Source: Mycobacterium adipatum
GTDB lineage: Bacteria > Actinomycetota > Actinomycetes > Mycobacteriales > Mycobacteriaceae
Length of the DNA stretch: 64,000 nucleotides
Assembly (NCBI RefSeq): GCF_001644575.1
Contig: NZ_CP015596.1
Span: 558,001-622,000, forward strand
Reading direction: 5' to 3'
The position numbers were made by a program, and so were the translations under genes. The number at the start of each line of letters is the position of its first letter. The first letter of the stretch is position 1. The notes under the pieces are model-generated. The model saw only the letters and a program-made list of their open reading frames with translations. It was not told the DNA's origin and did not search any database. Shown here piece by piece: positions 52,912 to 62,110 of this stretch.

Positions 52912-54530
52912 CCTCGACATTTCGTGATTTGGCCGGTGACACGGGCCGTTAATGCACGGAAGTGCCTGTCCTGCTTGGAAAACTTGGGATTGCGACGTCC
53001 AAAGTAGATCCGAGCCGAAAGGCACTCCGTAGGTGAATCGTAGCTCAGTCGGTGCTTTGGTGGTCGATGCGACCCGTGAGCCGTTGGTGTCCTCGGCCGG
53101 TGGAGTTCTGATACGGCAGGCGTTGTGTTGCTCAGGGCTGGATAAGACCATGTCAGCGGCATTGGCGCCGTGGCGGTCGCCGCGCGCGGTGCATGACCCG
53201 GCCAAGGTTGTTCTCGATCTGGCCATCGCCGTGGCACTCGGTGGTGACTGTGCCGCTGACCTCGCCGTGGTGCGAGCTCAGCCGCAGTTGTTCGGGGCTG
53301 TGGCCTCCGATGCCACGGTGTCGCGACTCATCGCCACCCTCGCCGCAGATGCCGAGACCGCCCTGGCTGCGATTCGCGCCGCGCGGACAGCCGCCCGAAC
53401 CCACGTCTGGAAGCGCAGACGGCCACTGGCTGGCCTTGCCGGCAGCCAGGTCATCGTCGATCTGGACGCAACTCTGGTCACCGCCCACAGCGACAAACAG
53501 GGTGCGACACCGACATTCAAGTACGGCTACGGGTTTCACCCCATGCTGGCCTTCGTTGACCACGGCATACAAGGGTCAGGTGAAGCGCTGGCGGGCTTGC
53601 TGCGGCCCGGTTCGGCGGGCTCCAACAGCGCCGCTGACCACATCAGCGTGCTCGATGCGGCCTTGGCGCAGTTACCTGAACATGAACGGGCCCAGGTGGT
53701 GGTGCGCGCCGATACCGGTGGCGGGGTCAAGGACTTCCTGCACCACATCACCGACCTGGGATTGCAGTACAGCGTCGGGTTCTACGGGATGCCCCCGATC
53801 GTCGAAGCCCTGTCGAAGGTGCCCCGTCAGGCCTGGCGGGCTGCCCTCGACGGTGACGGCCTACCGCGTGAGGGTGCCCAGGTCGCTGAGCTGACCCGCT
53901 ATCTGCCCGACACGCTGCGCGGCTGGCCTGCCGGGATGCGGGTCATCGCTCGCCGCGAACGCCCTCACCCCGGCGCCCAGCTACGTCTGACCGACGACAA
54001 CGGGTGGCGGATCACCTGCTTTGCCACCAACACCGTGGGGTGGTCAATCGCGGATCTGGAAGTACGCCACCGGCAACGCGCCCGCGCCGAAGATCGCATC
54101 CGCAACCTCAAAGACACCGGCCTGACCAACCTGCCCTTCCATGGTTTCGACCAGAACCAGATCTGGCTCGAGATCACCCTGCTGGCCGCTGACCTGCTGG
54201 TCTGGACCCAAGTCCTGGCATTTCACGGCCAACCGGCCCGCCTCTGGGAACCCAAACGGCTACGCCTGCGCCTGTTGGCCGTGGCCGGACGCCTCATCAG
54301 GTCCGGACGACGCCACTACCTACGCCTGCCCCGCGGCTGGCCCTGGAGCGACCTCATCGAAACCGGCTGGACCGCACTACAAACCACCTGACCCGCAACC
54401 ACTGTCACGACGATCAAGGACCAGGAGCGCCGGCGATAACGCAACGCCGGAACCCCACGCCGCCCAACACCAACTTCAGACCTCAGCACCCAGCCAAGAC
54501 CTCAGATGCAGGCCACACGAAAGATCGAGG
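52912..54530 (+). mobile_element. IS1380-family insertion sequence
   Basis: 1619 bp. Terminal inverted repeats CCTCGACATTTCGTG (52912-52926) and, complementary at the other end, CCTCGATCTTTCGTG (54516-54530), 13 of 15 matching. Flanked by a 4-bp direct repeat CTAG (52908-52911 and 54531-54534), the duplication size of this family. One complete transposase gene. Confidence 0.93.
53033..54391 (+). CDS. IS1380-family transposase
   Basis: 452 residues from the GTG at 53033. DDE core: 'VIVDLDATLVTAHSDKQGA', 'VVVRADTGGGVKDFL' and the C-terminal 'RARAEDRIRNLKDTGLTNLPF' with the catalytic Glu in the DRIRNLK-type motif of IS1380. Intact, no frameshift, so likely active. Confidence 0.95.
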   Translation: MNRSSVGALVVDATREPLVSSAGGVLIRQALCCSGLDKTMSAALAPWRSPRAVHDPAKVVLDLAIAVALGGDCAADLAVVRAQPQLFGAVASDATVSRLIATLAADAETALAAIRAARTAARTHVWKRRRPLAGLAGSQVIVDLDATLVTAHSDKQGATPTFKYGYGFHPMLAFVDHGIQGSGEALAGLLRPGSAGSNSAADHISVLDAALAQLPEHERAQVVVRADTGGGVKDFLHHITDLGLQYSVGFYGMPPIVEALSKVPRQAWRAALDGDGLPREGAQVAELTRYLPDTLRGWPAGMRVIARRERPHPGAQLRLTDDNGWRITCFATNTVGWSIADLEVRHRQRARAEDRIRNLKDTGLTNLPFHGFDQNQIWLEITLLAADLLVWTQVLAFHGQPARLWEPKRLRLRLLAVAGRLIRSGRRHYLRLPRGWPWSDLIETGWTALQTT

Positions 54531-55715
54531 CTAGCGCCCGGCCTGTTCCACCGCCAGTTCGTGTGCCAGAAGCTCGGCGAACGTGAAAGTGCCGGTGGGC
54601 CTGTCATTCTTGCCCAGCAGGTACAGCCGCTTCACGGCGGCCAGCATGCCTTCGGCGATCGCATCGCGTGACTGGCTGGTGGCCAGCAGTGCCCGGTCCT
54701 GCGGGTTCGTCAGGTAACCCAGATCGACCTGAACGGTGGGCATCCGGGTCAACCGCAGCAGATCCCAGGTCCGGCCGTGGACACGGCAATCGCTGGAACC
54801 GGTGCGCGCCACCAGTTCTCGTTGGATGAAATCGGCGAGATTGCGGCCGATGGTGGACACCGAGCCGTGGGAGTTCCCGAAATGAAACGATGCCACGCCG
54901 TTGGCCGCCGGACTCCGGTGGCTGGTGCAGCGCAGGCTGATCATCAGGTCGGCGCCAACGGTATTCGCGGTCGCGGCGCGCTCGGCATCCGACGGGCTGT
55001 GCCCGGCAGGTCGGGACAGAAAGGTGTCCATGCCGATCGCGGTCATCCGGCCTTCGAGCCGACTTGCTAAGTCCCACAAGATATCTGCTTCGCTGAGCGG
55101 GCCCTCGGGTCCCTGGATGATGGCGCCGATGTCGTCGCCACCGCGGCCCGGATCGATGATCACGCGCTTGCCGGACAGCCGCGGCCCGGAGCTGCGGACC
55201 AGCTCCTCCTCGCGGATCGCGTGCGGCGATCCACCGGTCACCCGGGAACCGAGAAAGTACAGGGACCGCAACGTTTCTGGGCCGCAGATCCCGTCCGGGA
55301 ACAGCCCGTACTCGCGCTGGAAGAACATCAACGAGTTATGGGTCTGCAGCCCGAAATGACCGTCGACCAGTCCGGTGTAGAAGCCGAGGTCCTGCAGGCG
55401 GGCCTGCAGGGTGGCCACATCGTCGCCGTACATCGGGGCGCCGAACTGATGCGACAGCGTGCGGGCACCGAGTTGATAGGACGCCTCGCGCAGTGCGCGC
55501 GCAGTCGCCTCGCCGACCATGCCGTCGACCAGGAGCCCGCGCTGCTGTTGGAACGCGCGCACCGCGTGGTCGAGCTCGGCGTCGAAGACGTCCACCGCGA
55601 CGTGCCTGCCGGTGGACAGCTCGGCATCGGGGCTGCTGAGCAGCCCCAGGCCCGCCAATGCCGACCTGATCTCGATGACCGCGCTTCCCCGGTCGCCGCG
55701 ACGCAGTATCGACAT
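54531..55715 (-). CDS. cwlM: CwlM: amidase-like regulator of peptidoglycan precursor synthesis
   Basis: 394 residues from the ATG at 55715 (MSILRRGDRGS), with AAGGGCAGGT before it; a GTG six codons upstream also fits. Two peptidoglycan-binding repeats (about 5-165) precede an amidase_3-like domain. The zinc-ligand motif reads 'IIDPGRGGDD' with Arg in place of the catalytic His, as in M. tuberculosis CwlM, which is a cytoplasmic PknB substrate that activates MurA, not an active amidase. No signal peptide. Confidence 0.94.
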   Translation of the reverse strand: MSILRRGDRGSAVIEIRSALAGLGLLSSPDAELSTGRHVAVDVFDAELDHAVRAFQQQRGLLVDGMVGEATARALREASYQLGARTLSHQFGAPMYGDDVATLQARLQDLGFYTGLVDGHFGLQTHNSLMFFQREYGLFPDGICGPETLRSLYFLGSRVTGGSPHAIREEELVRSSGPRLSGKRVIIDPGRGGDDIGAIIQGPEGPLSEADILWDLASRLEGRMTAIGMDTFLSRPAGHSPSDAERAATANTVGADLMISLRCTSHRSPAANGVASFHFGNSHGSVSTIGRNLADFIQRELVARTGSSDCRVHGRTWDLLRLTRMPTVQVDLGYLTNPQDRALLATSQSRDAIAEGMLAAVKRLYLLGKNDRPTGTFTFAELLAHELAVEQAGR

Positions 55716-55847
55716 ACCTGCCCTTTCAGACACGCTGCTCCGCCCACAGGACGCTGGCGGTTGCAGTTCGGACTGACAGTATTGTCTCAGATGCCCGCGA
55801 AAATCCGGAAAACCCGAGCGTGTGGTTCGGCAGATGGTGCTCCGACG

Positions 55848-56180
55848 TCAGGCGTGGTCGGCGATCTCCCGCAGCAGGGCGGCCTTGCCCTTGGCACCGA
55901 CAATACGTTTGACCGGCTGGCCGTCCTTGAACAGGATCAGGGTCGGGATCGACACCACCTGGAAGTCCCGCGCGGTGGCCGGATTGGCGTCCACATCGAG
56001 CTTGACCACCTTGAGTTCACCGGCCTTCTCCGCGGCGATCTCTTCGAGGACCGGGGCGATCATCTTGCATGGGCCGCACCAGGTGGCCCAGAAATCGACA
56101 AGCACCGGGGTGGAACTGGTCAGCACGTCCTGAGAGAACGAGTCGTCGGTGACGACGGCAGTCGCGGAGTTCTCGGTCAT
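55848..56180 (-). CDS. trxA: Thioredoxin (TrxC/TrxA-type)
   Basis: 110 residues with the WCGPC active site (C35, C38) in 'DFWATWCGPCKMIAP' and cis-Pro 'SIPTLILF'. Reduced by the reductase encoded 25 bp upstream on the same strand. Confidence 0.97.
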   Translation of the reverse strand: MTENSATAVVTDDSFSQDVLTSSTPVLVDFWATWCGPCKMIAPVLEEIAAEKAGELKVVKLDVDANPATARDFQVVSIPTLILFKDGQPVKRIVGAKGKAALLREIADHA

Positions 56181-56205
56181 CGCATCTTCCTAACTGGTGT
56201 GGGGT

Positions 56206-57168
56206 CTAATCTTCTGTCGGAGCGGGGAATTCGGTGAGCCAGCGTTCGGTGTCGATGGCCGCCGCACACCCGGATCCGGCCGCGGTGATGGCTTGCCGGT
56301 AGGTGTGGTCCACCAAATCCCCGGCGGCGAAGACACCTTCGAGTGACGTTGCGGTGGTGCGGCCCTGGACCTGCACATAGCCGTCCGCATCGACGTCCAC
56401 CTGGCCGCGGACGAGGTCCGATCGCGGGACATGGCCGATCGCGACGAACACACCCGAGACCGCAAGCTTGGATTCCTCGCCGGTTACGGTGTCCTGCACG
56501 CGAATCCCGGTGACCTTCGGGTCACCCTCGATCTCGGTGATGGCGCTGTTGGTCAGGAAGGTGATCTTCTCGTTGGCCTTCGCGCGGTCGAGCATGATCT
56601 TGGACGCGCGGAACTCCTCGCGACGGTGGATGAGGGTGACGCTACGGGCGAACTTCGTCAAGAAGATGGCCTCTTCCATCGCCGAGTCACCGCCGCCGAC
56701 CACCGCGATGTCCTGATCGCGGAAGAAGAACCCGTCGCAGGTGGCACAGGTGCTCACACCGAGCCCGATGCGCTCCATCTCACCGGGAACGCCGAGTTGG
56801 CGCGCGGCGGCACCCATGGCCAGGATGACCGACCGGGCGCGGTGAGTTTCGTCACCGACCGTAACGGTCTTGATCGGCCCGGTGAGGTCGACGGCGTCGA
56901 CGTCTTCCATCCGCAGATCCGCACCGAAGCGCAGCGCCTGCTCGCGCATCTCCTCCATCAGGCTGGGACCGGTGATGCCCTCCCGGAACCCCGGGTAGTT
57001 CTCCACCTCGGTGGTGGTCATCAACGCGCCACCGAACTGGATACCTTCGAACACCAACGGATGCAGCTGGGCCCGCGCGGTGTAGACCGCCGCGGTGTAA
57101 CCGGCCGGGCCTGAGCCGATGATGATCACGTCATGGATGGGGGACGTGACCTCAGTGGTGGTGGACAT
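56206..57168 (-). CDS. trxB: Thioredoxin reductase
   Basis: 320 residues: FAD motif '[12 protein letters not shown]', redox centre C141-A-T-C144-D, NADPH motif '[13 protein letters not shown]', and C-terminal '[10 protein letters not shown]'. Transfers electrons from NADPH to thioredoxin. SigM-dependent stress regulation is known for neighbours in other mycobacteria but not seen here directly. Confidence 0.97.
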   Translation of the reverse strand: MSTTTEVTSPIHDVIIIGSGPAGYTAAVYTARAQLHPLVFEGIQFGGALMTTTEVENYPGFREGITGPSLMEEMREQALRFGADLRMEDVDAVDLTGPIKTVTVGDETHRARSVILAMGAAARQLGVPGEMERIGLGVSTCATCDGFFFRDQDIAVVGGGDSAMEEAIFLTKFARSVTLIHRREEFRASKIMLDRAKANEKITFLTNSAITEIEGDPKVTGIRVQDTVTGEESKLAVSGVFVAIGHVPRSDLVRGQVDVDADGYVQVQGRTTATSLEGVFAAGDLVDHTYRQAITAAGSGCAAAIDTERWLTEFPAPTED

Positions 57169-57249
57169 CCTGGATATCCCAGCCTTTCTGCCGATTGACC
57201 GGCCGTGTGTTCAAACATCAGGGTAGGCCGGGGTGTTCCCGGACGCGGC

Positions 57250-57804
57250 CTAGGGGCGGGCCAACTCGGTGCGGGCCAGTGCGCCCCTGTCGGCGGCCGG
57301 ACAATCCGGGGCCACCACCACGGCGCTCACCGACGTGGGTTCCGCCGCGGGCAGCACCAGCAGCACGGCGGGCCCGCCGTTCAACGTCACCGGCGCGGCG
57401 CCCAGTATCCGGGTTGCGCCGAGTCGGTTCAGGCAGGCTTGCGGGTCCGTCAGCTGCCCTAGGTCCGCGGGGCGTCCGAGGAGCTCGAGGATCTGCGCAT
57501 CGGGCAGCGGCATCGGGGTCCGACGTGCCGTGATGTGCCTGGCACTGGGGCCGGCGGGCCGGCCGATGTGGTCGCCGTCGGGGTGCTCGGCGGCGCGCAG
57601 GGCGACAACGCCGACGCCCCCGCCGAGGACACCGGCGAGCACACCGGCGACGGCGGCGACCCGACGCCAGCGCACCGGCGGGCGATGCCGACGGTGATGC
57701 CCGGACGTGGGTGGCACCACCCGGTGGAGTGCATCGTGTGGGGCGAGCGCATCTGAGGGTTCCCCGGAGTCGCTGGGCACGCGAACATCATCGCGCGCCG
57801 GCAC
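57250..57804 (-). CDS. rsmA: Anti-sigma-M factor RsmA-like membrane protein (short N-terminus)
   Basis: 184 residues from a GTG at 57804 that overlaps the sigM stop by 17 bp. One membrane segment ('VAAVAGVLAGVLGGGVGVVAL', about 49-69) and an extracellular C-terminal domain ('MPLPDAQILELLGRPADLG', 'LNRLGATRILGAAPVTLNGGPAVLLV' split over 97-150), which matches the Rv3912 C-terminal half by eye. The cytoplasmic part is only about 48 residues, against roughly 100 or more in Rv3912, and has no recognisable anti-sigma helix bundle. Confidence 0.75.
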   Translation of the reverse strand: MPARDDVRVPSDSGEPSDALAPHDALHRVVPPTSGHHRRHRPPVRWRRVAAVAGVLAGVLGGGVGVVALRAAEHPDGDHIGRPAGPSARHITARRTPMPLPDAQILELLGRPADLGQLTDPQACLNRLGATRILGAAPVTLNGGPAVLLVLPAAEPTSVSAVVVAPDCPAADRGALARTELARP

Positions 57805-58384
57805 GGGCCGCGGCGATACCTGCCGGTGCGCCCAGACAGCCCAGCGTGGTCGCCAGCCTGCGCCGGGCCCGGGCCCGGCGGCTCTTCACGGTGCCCTCCG
57901 GGATTCCCAGCATCCGCGCCGCCTCGGCCACCGAGAAGCCCTGCATGTCGACGGCGACGACGGCCGCGCGCTGGTCGGCCGGCAGGCACATCAGGGCGCG
58001 CTCGACGACGATGGCGGTGTCCACCGCCGCCGCCGGATCACCGATGCTGCCCGCGCAGGCGACACCGTCCAGCGGGGTCGTCGGACGGGCCTTGTGCCGT
58101 CGCATCCGGTCCAGGCAGGCGTTCACCACGATGCGGTACAGCCAGCTGCTGACCGAGCAGTCGTGCCGGAACTTCGGTGCGGCGCAGTGCGCCGACAGCA
58201 TCGCGTCCTGCAGGGCGTCACGGGCATCGTCGGGGCAGCGGGTGGTGATCCGCGCCAGTTGGTACAGCTGGGGGTGGTAGCGGTTGAACAGCTCTTCGAA
58301 CGCGAAGCGATCACCCGCGACGTGCGCCGCCAGCAACTGTTCGTCGGTGCGATCGTGCCCAGCGGATCCCCCGGAAGTCCCCAC
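57788..58384 (-). CDS. sigM: SigM: ECF RNA polymerase sigma factor
   Basis: 198 residues from the GTG at 58384 (VGTSGGSAGHDRTDEQLL); a start at 58420 is possible. Sigma-70 region 2 'FNRYHPQLYQLARITTRC' to 'SSWLYRIVVNACLDRMRRHK' and region 4 'MQGFSVAEAARMLGIPEGTVKSR' split over 150-175. Controls ESX and lipid genes in other mycobacteria. A perfect DnaA box lies 86 bp upstream. Confidence 0.93.
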   Translation of the reverse strand: MGTSGGSAGHDRTDEQLLAAHVAGDRFAFEELFNRYHPQLYQLARITTRCPDDARDALQDAMLSAHCAAPKFRHDCSVSSWLYRIVVNACLDRMRRHKARPTTPLDGVACAGSIGDPAAAVDTAIVVERALMCLPADQRAAVVAVDMQGFSVAEAARMLGIPEGTVKSRRARARRRLATTLGCLGAPAGIAAARAGAR

Positions 58385-58469
58385 CTGCCGAACAGTAGGC
58401 CCGCTCCGGCGGCCCCCCACGCACCTCTTCGCGCCGGCCCGGTGACCAGCAGGTACACCGATCTGGGGC

Positions 58470-58478
58470 TGTGGATAA
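58470..58478. promoter_or_regulatory. Perfect DnaA box between murJ and sigM
   Basis: TGTGGATAA, complement of TTATCCACA, in the 99-bp gap between the murJ stop and the sigM start. Confidence 0.5.
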
Positions 58479-58483
58479 CGTCG

Positions 58484-61400
58484 TCAGGACGCCGGTTCGA
58501 GGGTGATCTCGGAGATGTCCGAACGGCTCTTGCCGTCCACTGTGCCCAGCGTGGAGATCCATACCAGCACATACGGAGTGGCTTCGGGATTGGTGATCTC
58601 GATGGTGTTGGCGCCCTTCTTCAACGGCGTCGGATCCGTGAGTGCGGTGGTGTCCTCCAGGGCAGCCGGGTTGGCGGTGTCCGAACCGCGGATCTGGACC
58701 GCGGTGCCGACGCTGGAGACGGTCAGGTTGACCGCGCCGATCGCGGTGGGCTGGGGCAGCTGCAGCATCAGACCGACGCCGTTCTTGAAGCCCGGGAAAG
58801 GGGCCGGATCGGAGTAGGTGTCCGTCGGCCACACCGTGGACGGGTTCCCGTCGATCGCCAGGCCGGCATCGGCGGGCGCGTCGGCCTCGCCCTCGGGGGA
58901 GTAGACCGTGGCGCGCACCGGCTTCACGGTGCTGCCCGCGTCGGCCTGTGCCGAGGTGGTCGGACTGTTCAGGCCGAGTTCATCGCGGTCGAGACCGCCG
59001 CCGACATCACCGAAGATGCGGCTGAGCACGGTGGCCAGGATCACCAGGGCGACCACCACGACGACGCCACCAGCGGACAGCCCGATGATCATGCCCTTGC
59101 GCCGGCGCGCGGCCGCCTCCGGATCTGCCGCACCGGAACCCGGGCGGCCGGTCGTGGCGGCCGGCGGTTCGTCGAGCGGGGCGATGAACTCGGTGCGGTC
59201 GGCGACCGCGGTGGCCTGCTGCAGCAGGTTCAGCAGCGTCGGGGCGCTGCGGATGCCGCCCTCCTCCTGCACGGCGCGGGCGGCGGCGGCCGAGATCTGG
59301 AACGGGATGTCCCGATCGACCGACTGCGGCTCCACGGGCTGGCCCGCGGCGTTCAATTCGGCGGCAGCCAGCCCGCTGTGCAGCCCGGAGTCCGGCAGTG
59401 GCCACCGGTTGACGAGCAGCGCGTACAGGGCGGCGCCGATCCCGCGGATGTCGTCCTCGGGGGTGGCGCCGGGCATGGTCGCGGGGAAGGCGAGCACGAC
59501 ATCACCCTCGATGCTGACCCGCACCCTGCTCGGGTCGTCGATCGAGAGCGAAACACCGGCCCGGTGGGCGGCCTCGGCGGCCGCGGCCAGCGACTGGATG
59601 GCGCGGGCACCACCGATCGGTGACGGCCGGGTCTCGGCGACCTCGGCGAGCGACCCGCCGCGGATCCACTCGGAGACCACCAGGCCGCCGGAACCGGTGC
59701 GCGCGACGTCCATGACCCGGGCGATCCCCGGTGTCTCCACCTTGGACAGCCGCATGGTGCGGGTCAGGATCTCCTGCAAATCGGCGTCGGGCAGCACGGC
59801 ATCGGGGTCGACGAAGGTCAGCGCGACCTGTCGGTCCAGCGCGGTGTCCAGGGCGTGCCAGAACTGCAGATGCGGAGGGCCGCCGTGGAACACCAGCAGC
59901 CGGTAGCGGCCGCCGGCGATGGTGGCGCCCGGGATGAGGTGGATGTCCTCATCGGCGGTGGCGGCCTCCAGCGCGGGTTCGCGCGGGGCATCGAAGGCCA
60001 GCGGTTCACGGGTCGGGTCGCCGCCGTAGTCGGCGGGCGGCCGGGTGCTGAAGCCACCGGTATCGGGCTGGAAGTCGCCAGCCGCGGCGGGCCGCGAATC
60101 TGGTCCCGCGGCGGGCCGCGAATCCGGTCCCGCGGGCGTCAGGGGGATGCGTGTGGTCGCCCCGGGTTCGGGGTCGGTTCCCGGTCGAGCACCCGCCCCG
60201 GGCACCGAACTGCTCACGGGTTTATCGCTCACCGCTGGTCCTTTCGGCATCTGCTGCTCCGCAATCCCCGCGTGCGGTCCATACCGGCGGGCAGCCGGGG
60301 GGCGTGGGGGCCGCAGCGGATGCGAATTGCTCTGATCAGAGTACGTGACGTGCTGCCCAGCAGGCCTGGAAGTGGGCGGTCCGGCGGCCGTGGCCCGGCC
60401 GGGCAGCCGGCGCGCGATCGCGGCCCCCACCGCCAGCGCGTCGGGCACCTTGGCGGCCCACAACACGCCACCGAGGATCGGCAGCATGATGACGCCGAGC
60501 ACCAGCAGCCGCAGCAGCGACCCGAGGCCGCCGCCGTGTTCGGTCAGCGACTCCAGGCCGAGCAGCTGATCGACGATGTGGGCGGCCAGGCCGGCGATCA
60601 TCGACGCGGCGATGGTCACCAGGATGGTGCGCAGCACATCCACGCTGATCATCCTGCCGCCGGGCGGGTCCAGATTGGCCCGCAACACCAGGTAGCCGAT
60701 GCTGGCGCCGGCCAGGAAACCCAGCCCGTTGGCCAGCCCGAGGTATCCGGCGACCATGCCCGGATCCGTGACCAGATGCGGCACCGCGACCGACGCGGCG
60801 ATCTTCACCGCGGTGATGACCAGGATCAGCACGATCGGTGTCCACGGCTGTTGGCGGGCGTAGAACACCCGCAGCTGCAACAGCACCAGCGCGTAGGGGA
60901 TCAGCGTGAACGCGGACAGCGTGATCGCCATCCCGAGGTAGCCGGCATCGGTCTGCCCGAAGTTGCCGTAGGAGAACAGCGCGCTACCGATGGCCGGGCC
61001 ACCGACGGTCATCATCGCGACGATCGGGATGAGCGTCAGCATGGTCAGCCGGGTCGCCAGGTTCAGGTCGGCCAGCACCGCGGGGCCGTCACCGGCGGCG
61101 GCGTTGCGCGACAGCCGCGGCATGACCACGGTCAGCACCGTCACCCCGATGATGCCGAACGGCAATTGCAGGATCAGCCAGGTGTAGTTGTAGATGGCCG
61201 GGCCGGAGGCGGCCGCGCCGCTGGCGATCTGGTTGCCGACGATCAGCCCGATCTGGCTGATGAGCACGTAGAGCACCATCGCGAGCGCCATCATGCCGAA
61301 CTGTTTGAGCCGGTCGTCGATGCCCCACAGGGGTCGCAGGCTGATGCGTTCCCGGCGGATCGCCAGCAGCAGCACCATGGCCTGGGCGACCACGCCGAGG

Positions 61401-62110
61401 GTCGTCCCAATGCCGAGCACCAGCAGTTTGGCGTTGCCCATCTCGACGGGATCGACGGACAGTTCGCCGGGCACCAACAGATAGACCGCGAGGGTGAGGA
61501 TCGCGACGACGTTGTTGAGCACCGGCGCCCAGGCCGGTGGCCCGAACACGTTGCGGGTGTTCAGGATCGCCATGTACACCGAGGTGAGTCCGTAGAACAC
61601 GACCTGGGGTAGCAGCAGATAGGCGAAGGCGGTCGTCAGCGGCCGGTTGACCAGGGGGTCACTGCCGAGCATCAGGTCCACCAGCAGCGGGGCGGCCGCC
61701 ACCGACAGGACGGTCGCCACGATCAGCAGGGCGGTGGCCAGGGTCACCAGGCGCCGCACGAAGGCTGTGCCGCCGTCGGGATCGTCGCGTTCGGCGCGGG
61801 CCAGGACCGGCACGAAGATCGCGGTGAAGGTCGCCTCCAGCACCAGGGCGGCGATCAGGTTCGGCAGCTGGTTGGCGACCGTGAACGAGCTGAGCAGCGG
61901 GCCGCCGAGGATCAGCGCCAGCAGCACCATCCGGCCGAACCCGGTGAGCCTGCTGACCAGGGTGGCCAGGGCCATCCCCCAGGACCGGGACACCACCGCG
62001 GAGTCCGAGAGTTCCTGCTGCGGCTGCCGGGCGGATGGGGTCTGGTCGCGAGGACCCCCGGCCCGGCGCCGGGTGGCGTGCCCGCGCGGTACCCGTTGCG
62101 GCGCGTTCAT
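58484..62110 (-). CDS. murJ: MurJ lipid II flippase fused to pseudokinase and extracellular domain
   Basis: 1208 residues. About 40-575 is a MurJ/MviN flippase with roughly 14 membrane segments ('LLALILGGPLLSSFTVANQLPN' start split, 'GNQIASGAAA', 'YARQQPWTP'). A disordered Pro-rich linker follows, then a kinase-like domain (about 735-990) lacking the HRD and DFG residues, hence a pseudokinase. One membrane helix ('IIGLSAGGVVVVVALVILA') and an extracellular beta-rich domain end the protein. In M. tuberculosis PknB phosphorylates the pseudokinase and FhaA then binds it. Overlaps the downstream-numbered DUF6049 gene by ATGA. Confidence 0.95.
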   Translation of the reverse strand: MNAPQRVPRGHATRRRAGGPRDQTPSARQPQQELSDSAVVSRSWGMALATLVSRLTGFGRMVLLALILGGPLLSSFTVANQLPNLIAALVLEATFTAIFVPVLARAERDDPDGGTAFVRRLVTLATALLIVATVLSVAAAPLLVDLMLGSDPLVNRPLTTAFAYLLLPQVVFYGLTSVYMAILNTRNVFGPPAWAPVLNNVVAILTLAVYLLVPGELSVDPVEMGNAKLLVLGIGTTLGVVAQAMVLLLAIRRERISLRPLWGIDDRLKQFGMMALAMVLYVLISQIGLIVGNQIASGAAASGPAIYNYTWLILQLPFGIIGVTVLTVVMPRLSRNAAAGDGPAVLADLNLATRLTMLTLIPIVAMMTVGGPAIGSALFSYGNFGQTDAGYLGMAITLSAFTLIPYALVLLQLRVFYARQQPWTPIVLILVITAVKIAASVAVPHLVTDPGMVAGYLGLANGLGFLAGASIGYLVLRANLDPPGGRMISVDVLRTILVTIAASMIAGLAAHIVDQLLGLESLTEHGGGLGSLLRLLVLGVIMLPILGGVLWAAKVPDALAVGAAIARRLPGRATAAGPPTSRPAGQHVTYSDQSNSHPLRPPRPPAARRYGPHAGIAEQQMPKGPAVSDKPVSSSVPGAGARPGTDPEPGATTRIPLTPAGPDSRPAAGPDSRPAAAGDFQPDTGGFSTRPPADYGGDPTREPLAFDAPREPALEAATADEDIHLIPGATIAGGRYRLLVFHGGPPHLQFWHALDTALDRQVALTFVDPDAVLPDADLQEILTRTMRLSKVETPGIARVMDVARTGSGGLVVSEWIRGGSLAEVAETRPSPIGGARAIQSLAAAAEAAHRAGVSLSIDDPSRVRVSIEGDVVLAFPATMPGATPEDDIRGIGAALYALLVNRWPLPDSGLHSGLAAAELNAAGQPVEPQSVDRDIPFQISAAAARAVQEEGGIRSAPTLLNLLQQATAVADRTEFIAPLDEPPAATTGRPGSGAADPEAAARRRKGMIIGLSAGGVVVVVALVILATVLSRIFGDVGGGLDRDELGLNSPTTSAQADAGSTVKPVRATVYSPEGEADAPADAGLAIDGNPSTVWPTDTYSDPAPFPGFKNGVGLMLQLPQPTAIGAVNLTVSSVGTAVQIRGSDTANPAALEDTTALTDPTPLKKGANTIEITNPEATPYVLVWISTLGTVDGKSRSDISEITLEPAS

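Noticed and set aside
59855..61612. 585-codon plus-strand frame opposite murJ
   Set aside because: Composition is His/Gln/Arg/Gly-rich shadow sequence; the MurJ membrane segments on the other strand are clear.
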